In this document: piece by piece, positions 57,986 to 64,000 of the stretch
Position numbering within the stretch: the first letter of the stretch is position 1
Layout: the number at the start of each line of letters is the position of its first letter
NCBI GenBank assembly: GCA_026873275.1
Contig: JANTUC010000001.1
Coordinates: 1,736,001 to 1,800,000 of the forward strand
DNA length: 64,000 bases
Direction of reading: 5' to 3'
Source of the DNA: Pseudopithomyces maydicus
Taxonomy: Eukaryota; Ascomycota; Dothideomycetes; Pleosporales; Didymosphaeriaceae
Notes under the pieces: generated by a model
Seen by the model: only the letters and a program-made list of their open reading frames with translations
Told to the model about the DNA's origin: nothing
Databases searched by the model: none
Translations under genes and position numbers: made by a program

Positions 57986-59587
57986 CTACTCACCAGCAGC
58001 ATTCAGATCGACGAATATGTTGATCGCAGCAACCACAACTTCAGCCGCAATGAGGATAATGACGATCCACTCGAGAAGTTCACCCTGCCAAGTCAGTTAA
58101 TTATACGCAGCTGAAGGAAACAGGTGAATGAAACTTACATGCGTGACGGTCAGTTGGTCCTTCAACACAGCCAACAAGTCACCGATGACATTCAGTCTCT
58201 CCGTCAACAAACCGACTCGCTGGTCCATCTCTAGATAACTTCGTACAGCCTGATAGACAGGGTCCAACTGCGGTTCTGCCCACATGAGCTCGGGGGCATC
58301 GAGGACGCTGCCTTGCAAATGGATGCTAATTCTGAGGATGAAGAGTTCGCCGATCTGCATATTGATCTGTTTTTTATTCAGGTCAATCTTTCCAGAACGC
58401 GCGATTTGCGCAGGTATGTCTTTTGTGTCGTCGATGGTGTTGTCGACAAGGTCTTCGAAAAGCGACGTTTTCACAGACTGTGAGAGACCGTGGCTGATGG
58501 CGAGTTTGATCATGTAGTTCTTCTTGTCTCGCAGCGAGATAAAGTCGTTGTAGATGCGCGCTTGGTATTCCCGCGTATAGTAGAAGTTAAATTCCTCCGT
58601 CTCGATCTCGTCTTTGCCGAGCTTGTCGACTTCGAATTTGGCTATCTCTTTCAGAAAACGCTTCTCGTCCGACGTTGTCATTCCCCAAATCACAACCGTG
58701 CCGTACTCGAAGAGAAAGACCTCAGGGGTATGTACCAGGGTATCAAAGTCTTGTGTGTCCATGGAGGGGTCGGAGTCGGCGTGAACGGGCAAGGGCCGCC
58801 CATGGAGCTCGGAACCTTCACCATTGCCTATTGAAGGCGCGTCATTGCCGTCATGAAGATCGATAAGATCTTCTCGCCTCTGCTTGTTCTGAATTTCGAC
58901 CTCGATGGCGCTATCGGAAAATCTTCGCTGTGGCTCTGGATGGTGCTCCTCGACGGGCGTGCTCGCAACTTTCTCCGGGCCCTTCGCTCCGTAATTGTAT
59001 GGCGAGTAAATGCACTCATCAAAGCGCTTGGGTTGGGCGCCTCTCAGGCGTGCCTTCCCTTTCAGGAAGCGCATCAGGTCGTCCATCTTGTAGGAAGCTG
59101 CAGTACAATAGGCCGTCACTCTCGGCAGGCGTTCTCGATCGGCCTTGCCTAAACGGGCAGCATCTCTCCTCGCCGTGGGGTCCTTTATGCGGGTATATTG
59201 CACGTATACGTCCCTTCCGCTCTCTTCGTCCTCGTCCTCTTCGCCGTGCTCCGGATCCGGCAGAAGCTTGAGCTTCTGCGCCGTTCTCGTTGTCCTCTGT
59301 GGACCGATCTTGGGTGCCGGGCTGGCGTGCGGGAACATGGCGGCGCCAGAGCTGTTCCTTCTTCTCAGGCGGTTGTTCAGCGAGGCCATCATCGGCTTCC
59401 CGCCATGGCTGGGTGCGTGTGCCCCTGTGGGCGGATGCGCGGCGGCTGCCTGCTTGGGACTGCTCGAGGATACGGTCGGATTAAACGTCACGGTCCTCTG
59501 CGGACGGACGGGCACGGGGCGAGGCCCGGTGGAGCCATGCGACATTGAAGAAATTAACGGCGTAGTCTCAGTTGAGCTCGAGGCCAT
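57986..59587 (-). CDS. DUF155 (RMND1/Sif2-Sif3-like) membrane protein
   Basis: Two exons on the minus strand: 58139-59587 and 57986-58084 (54-nt intron 58085-58138, GT-AG); 515 aa. The ATG at 59587 gives MASSSTETTPL; an ORF start 19 codons further upstream is possible. A Ser/Pro/His-rich N-terminus (about 1-150) is followed by the DUF155 core with RVTAYCTAASYKMDDLMRFL, FEYGTVVIWG and the helical ISHGLSQSVKTSLFEDLVDNTI. The second exon ends in a hydrophobic anchor (GELLEWIVIILIAAEVVVAA). Family members are mitochondrial (yeast Rmd1, human RMND1) or septin-ring/sporulation associated in other fungi; location here is not certain. The domain call is firm. Confidence 0.87.
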
Positions 59588-60339
59588 CGTGGGCGCGTTC
59601 CCGTGTAGGAACAATCCAACCGAGAATTGAATTGGTGCTGTCACTAAATAGAGTGCATGGTCAGGAAAGGGGACACGGTCAGAGTAAGGGTCTGTTGTTG
59701 TTCGTTCTTTGGCTCGTGATTGCGGAAGCTTTGCGGTGGAGCTGCGATGTGCTTGGATGACGTTTTAGAGCGCGCACGGACCCAATCGCTCCACGTGGTG
59801 GAGCCTAACAGCCCCGGCCAAGGCGTAGCTGCTCTCTTTCACTTTCCTATGATAGATTCATACACCATGTACAGAATGCGCCTTCTTGAACCAATAGTTT
59901 CGCCCTCCGACGGCTTCGGCTGCCTTGGATACTAGAATCAAACGAAGAAGCCAAGCTTAGGCGCACTGACATGTCACAAGAGATCGCCTGCGTGCACTGG
60001 GCATTATTCATAATGAGGGAGGTTGGGAGAAACTCACTGATTCAACCGAGTCTGACAGGGCGCCAGGCAACTCAGGATGCCTAGTCGTACCCTGGTAGAA
60101 CTCGGTGGCACGGCCTCCTTCGGTTGTTTACAAAAGACGACTGCGCTCTCATGAAGCATGATACACATCCTAGGACTCCTGCTTTATTATTTCCAATCAT
60201 GATTCGCTCCATTACTGCCAGTATGGATCCACAGGTTTATGAATCGAAAATGATTTCTACTGCACGTGAATGTCACTAGTATGTCCGCTCCGCCTCTGCC
60301 TTTGGGCATAAATTTATTCGGAACAGTGTATATTGGAGG
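59588..60339. other. divergent intergenic, no gene seen
   Basis: Contains promoters of the DUF155 gene (minus) and the coiled-coil gene (plus). No open frame with family features. Confidence 0.6.
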
Positions 60340-61534
60340 ATGGACGCAATCGAGAACGAGAAGAAAACGATCAAAGCCCAAATCGAGAAGCGCAAGGCTA
60401 AAATCGAGAATTACAAGGAAAAAATCAAGAGTCGCGGCCTCGAAATTAAAAAACTTACGGTCAAAGTCCGTGAGAGAGACGACCAGCTTAAGAACGTTTG
60501 GAATGGCCGATTGGGAAACAGCATAGACAGGCACAGTCAAGCTCAGTTGACCCGACTGACTCATCTCTTTCGCATGGCGCTGCCTCGCGAACTGAGAGAT
60601 TCTGTTTATTGGTCTCTTCTCGATAGCGGCCTTCACTATCGCGCTTTGGAGGACAGTATCGGCTTGCTGTTCAGTTTTCCCATGGATGAATATGAGAGGG
60701 ATCTCCGAAATCGGAAGATTCTCAGCGAGTACTATCTTGTGAATCCATCATTCGTGGGGAATGAGGTGGCTAGAGAGGTGGCTGAGATGATACATTCACG
60801 GGCTACTGTGCCTTTGCTGGGCAACACTCGCTTCAAAAACAAGCCGACAATACTGCATCTCAAAGACTTCCTGAGAGCGGACGTATTTGAGCTAGGTATG
60901 CTATTCTTTCGTTCATGGAAAATCTTCTCTCTGCGCTTTGCTGATGTACTGCAGGCATGCGCGCTGGAGAGCATATTCGTCGTCTTCGTTTGCAACTCCA
61001 CAGGAAATTGCTGCGCAAATATTATATCAAGGACTTCAAAGCCAACATCAAGAGCTTGGCTGAAAGCTATCGGCATAACCGCCACCTTCATGTTGATATT
61101 TCATTCCCCCAAACCAACTCACTAGTCGATGTTCTGCGCTTTTTAGTCTTGCTGCGAGCTCCTCTTTCTCTACCCAATTCTTCTTTCGACGTCACATACG
61201 AACGCAAACTACGTGGGGAGAGCTACTCCCTGGAAAGAATGACTTGGTCGCGCTGAACCTCAACCATATATTCCAGCTTCCGATGGGCTCTTGGAAAGAA
61301 ACAATTGTGAAAATGTGCGCAGATGTTGGCGCATTATGGTTTGATGAAAGGGGATGGCTCAGTTATAGAGAGAAGAGGCGAGGCAAGGACTTATGGGACG
61401 AAGTGGGAGACGAAGGAATAAAGATGCTAGGTCCATGTGGGAAAGATGATTGGAGCGATGAGAAGATTGATTGTTGTTTACTTTGGGACGATTGTTGGGA
61501 CGAAAGTCATTGGAATGTAGGCTCGTGCGTATAA
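60340..61534 (+). CDS. coiled-coil orphan protein, F-box-neighbour-like family
   Basis: Exons 60340-60895 and 60955-61534 (59-nt intron); 378 aa with one G added to the G4 run at 61215-61218. The start has a Lys/Glu-rich coiled coil (residues about 1-60). Then comes FRMALPRELRDSVYWSLLDSG, a signature seen in expanded, uncharacterised fungal proteins that carry an ELRDxVY segment resembling F-box-associated regions. The second half is rich in Trp, Lys and Asp, with CCLLWDDCWDESHW near the end. The frame break falls in the loop ending LPGKNDLVAL. Function unknown. Repaired length 379 codons with stop is a clean multiple, supporting a lost base. Confidence 0.65.
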
Positions 61535-61774
61535 ACCCTACAACAACACGCAGCCCTGGAAAACTGCACAGAGTATCGAGAATTACATTTGTACACTTCG
61601 ATCTTAACTTTGGAGTTTAATTACCAATTCCCTATCGCCCGGGCGTCAGCGTTGAAACATTGGAGTATCTTTAACCCGTGCAGGTGGCCCCAATTCGCCT
61701 CCTGAAAGACAAAGAAACAGAAGGTATTCGGATCCAATCCTACAAACAATTATGGTGTCCTTTGGCCCTCACTC

Positions 61775-62742
61775 CTAGCTCTGTAGCTTGAAAGGATACT
61801 TATCCAGGAAATGCTCAAAACTAAGCAACTCTCCTCTACCGCCCACTTCCTCAATCGCCCAGTTCACCTCGTGCTCTTCACTCTGACCGTAATATCCTCC
61901 AAACTCTTCCGCATAACGGAAAGCCTCCTCAAAAAGCTGCCCTGCGAACGGAAACATCGCTTTCCAATGCTCGTAACCAATCTGCTTGTACACCACCTTC
62001 TCTCCTGTATTCTTACTCAGCGCACGAACAATCTCCTCCCAGCTGTACCTCCCTGCCGCCGCACAGAGGCGCTTCCCAACATACTTATCCGGATGTTCAA
62101 GAATCCTACCCACAAACTTCCCCGAATCATCAACTGCCGCAATCAGCGGGATTCTAGAACCTGCCGCAGCCGGCCTAGCAAGCGTCCACGTCCCATCAGC
62201 ATCCCTCTGTGGCGCAATCCAAAACTGCGCCTGGAAATTCTCCATGAAGCTCCCCGGACAGAAAAACGCGCTTTCCATCTTCGGCCCTAATCCACGTATG
62301 TACGTCTCCGCCTTCGCCTTAGCGTCGAAAGGCGTAACGGCCGTATACTTCCCGCCCGACATGTCACGCACAGACGGCAGCGTGCTGAAGATGAAGTACT
62401 TCACGCCGGCGGCGAGCGCCACGTCTGCGATCCGCTTTGCGTTTTCGAATTCCCATTCTAGCGCGATGTCGCCTTCGGGGGCGCCGGGACCTACGAGGGG
62501 GTGGTCATTGCGAAGACGGTGTGGACGCCTTGGAGCGCGGCTTCAAGGGAAGCGCGGTCGAGGACGTCAGCGGCGACAACCTCGACTTTTTCTTTGAGCT
62601 GGAGGGCTTTTTCAGAGGTGGGGTTTCGGGTAAGGGCGCGGAGTTTGTATTGCTGGGAAAGTGATGGGTTTTGCAGGACGTGGTTGAGGACGGAACTGCC
62701 TTGCTGGCCTGTGGCACCGAAGATGGCGAGGATTTTAGACAT
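61775..62742 (-). CDS. NmrA-like NAD(P)-binding protein
   Basis: Single exon on the minus strand, 322 aa with one base added to the G5 run (plus) at 62497-62501. Rossmann-fold short-chain dehydrogenase-like protein of the NmrA group, which sense the NAD(P) redox state or act as reductases. The dinucleotide-binding loop GATGQQGSSV is at residues 9-18. VKYFIFSTLPSVRD and the FFCPGSFMENF region are typical. The break separates the start (ending VFAMTT) from GPGAPEGDIALEWEFENAKR. In the window's frame the N-terminal piece ends in a stop after TTPS. The rest is intact and conserved, so the gene is probably functional. Target unknown. Confidence 0.82.
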
Positions 62743-63385
62743 GGTGGGATTGAAGACTTGTTTTGTATCAGACAGTTCGATAGAATATGTTGCGAACTCT
62801 ATGTTCGATTTTCTAATACTTCGCTCCCAGAGACCTTTTTATATGAATAATTTCAAAATCAGGGATTGCTCCTTCAATACATTCATCGACGGGCACATCA
62901 TTATCAACCCTAAGGTTGGACCGATAGCCCGCTCGCCGTTGCATATACTCCTGTACCGACGGGGAAATAGTTTCTCCAACGGTGCTGTTATTTTATGGCG
63001 GGACTTTCAAATTGTAAACATGAAGCTTACGGGGTGTTCAAATTGTCGATTCCGGCGAACAGGGGTGGGGGCGTGGTATGGAAGCTGACTCAGGCGACCT
63101 AGAATTTATCTTAGCACGTTTGAACTGTATAATTCTGCATTTCAGTCGGTTAGGGCAATCATGACTATATTATTGATTTGGTAGGTAAGCAATAGCACCT
63201 TTCTCCGATCAAGAAAATACAAAGCCATCTGCAAGAGGAGAAGAGGCTAGTGGAACTCCAAATGTATTCAGTATCATGGGTATAAATATGGGTATCTTAT
63301 ACAATCTAAGGCAATGGATATAGTCAACAGCACCAGTGTGTTTTTTGAACACATCTAGGAGTGGGCGTAAGCCCGATACGAGAGT
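62743..63385. other. intergenic, no gene seen
   Basis: Promoter of the NmrA-like gene and 3' flank of the carrier gene. AT-rich; no supported frame. Confidence 0.6.
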
Positions 63386-64000
63386 TTACTGGTCCATGGC
63401 AGCTTGAGTCGCCTTCAAGCTACCCACAACAGCGAAACACATTAATGGAGTTATGGCATAGCTGATCTGTAACCATAGTTAGTACATATTCGTTTCAGCC
63501 GTAGTCAATCTTACAGTTAGGAACTTCGCAATGGCCATTTTTTCCTCCTCGGGACTTCCTATCGTGTCGGTGAGGGCGACCAGTATCATTGCACTGGGAC
63601 CAGCAGCCATGAGCATCATCGCAAACCACAGCATAGAATCATTATCCAATACGCCGGTCTTGGTCGCGAGTACGTAGATCAGCGGGATGCTGATCGCAGG
63701 CCAGATGAAGAAGCGGGTCAAGAAGACGAATGCCATGCTCTTCTTATCAACTGCACCGCTGTCTTCTCCAGCTTTCATCTTGCGTAAAGATTGACTGAGC
63801 TTCACGCCGACTACAATGATTTGCATAGTTGCAAAGAGATCGCCAACGTTCTGGATGGCAGTGGTCAACCAGGCATTGAAGTAGCCACCATTATCACTGT
63901 CGTTGAAGAAAAGTCGTTTGAGTGGCGGAGTCAGGCCGATGATAGCTCCTACCAGTGTTCCCAGCAGAGGTGCATTTGCGAATTGGTACATGAATTCGAG
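63386..64000 (-). CDS. auxin-efflux-carrier-like membrane transporter, partial
   Basis: Minus strand, cut by the window edge. Visible exons 63515-64000 and 63386-63466 (48-nt intron 63467-63514, GT-AG); 188 residues of the C-terminal half. Features of the AEC family are hydrophobic helices such as NAPLLGTLVGAIIGLTPPLKRLFF, RFFIWPAISIPLIYVL and AAGPSAMILVALTD. The frame is open leftwards beyond the first ATG at 63991, so the true start lies outside. Yeast relatives sit in the ER/plasma membrane and move unknown substrates. The C-terminal helix ends in QAAMDQ. Confidence 0.75.

Overview
The window is nuclear DNA of a filamentous ascomycete (Pezizomycotina). The class Dothideomycetes is only a guess from gene content. 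The evidence is many short GT-AG introns (about 45-130 nt) with CTRAY-type branch sites, two Zn2Cys6 regulators, a cutinase, small secreted proteins and fungal-type housekeeping genes. I model 26 protein genes, one cut by the right edge. I found no tRNA, rRNA or CRISPR.

Layout. 1-5.9 kb: a short, probably truncated Zn2Cys6 gene and a strange repeat-built membrane/coiled-coil gene followed by a CT-rich microsatellite. 5.9-10.5 kb: a sugar porter and a Zn2Cys6 regulator on the same strand. 10.8-17.4 kb: mitochondrial phosphate carrier, ZIP metal transporter, and divergent from it histone acetyltransferase Hat1, then GAR formyltransferase. 18-27.5 kb: a neighbourhood rich in secreted products (8-Cys small protein, cutinase, M28 aminopeptidase, 327-aa secreted protein) with Ap4A phosphorylase inside. 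27.5-34 kb: gene-poor DNA with a diverged direct repeat and two unrecognised genes. 34-40 kb: Pus1 and TFIIE-alpha on a shared divergent promoter, then SRP72. 40.2-48.2 kb: 8 kb without a gene I can support. 48-64 kb: Est1/SMG-like protein, MFS transporter, Alg5, F-box-like protein, DUF155/RMND1 protein, a coiled-coil orphan, NmrA-like protein and a partial auxin-efflux-type carrier.

The genes do not form one pathway. They are mainly dispersed core functions (transcription, tRNA modification, secretion, N-glycosylation, purine synthesis) with accessory secretome and transport genes.

The most striking signal is technical or evolutionary. Nine of the 26 genes, including presumed essential ones (Hat1, GART, SRP72), are each broken by exactly one apparent missing base inside a run of 4-5 identical bases. 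With one base added, and introns removed where present, every one becomes a full-length reading frame divisible by three. This looks like systematic homopolymer undercalling in the assembly rather than nine pseudogenes. Other points of interest are a likely GC-AG intron, four stop-free introns whose lengths are multiples of three, and the repeat-built gene at 2.8-5.0 kb.
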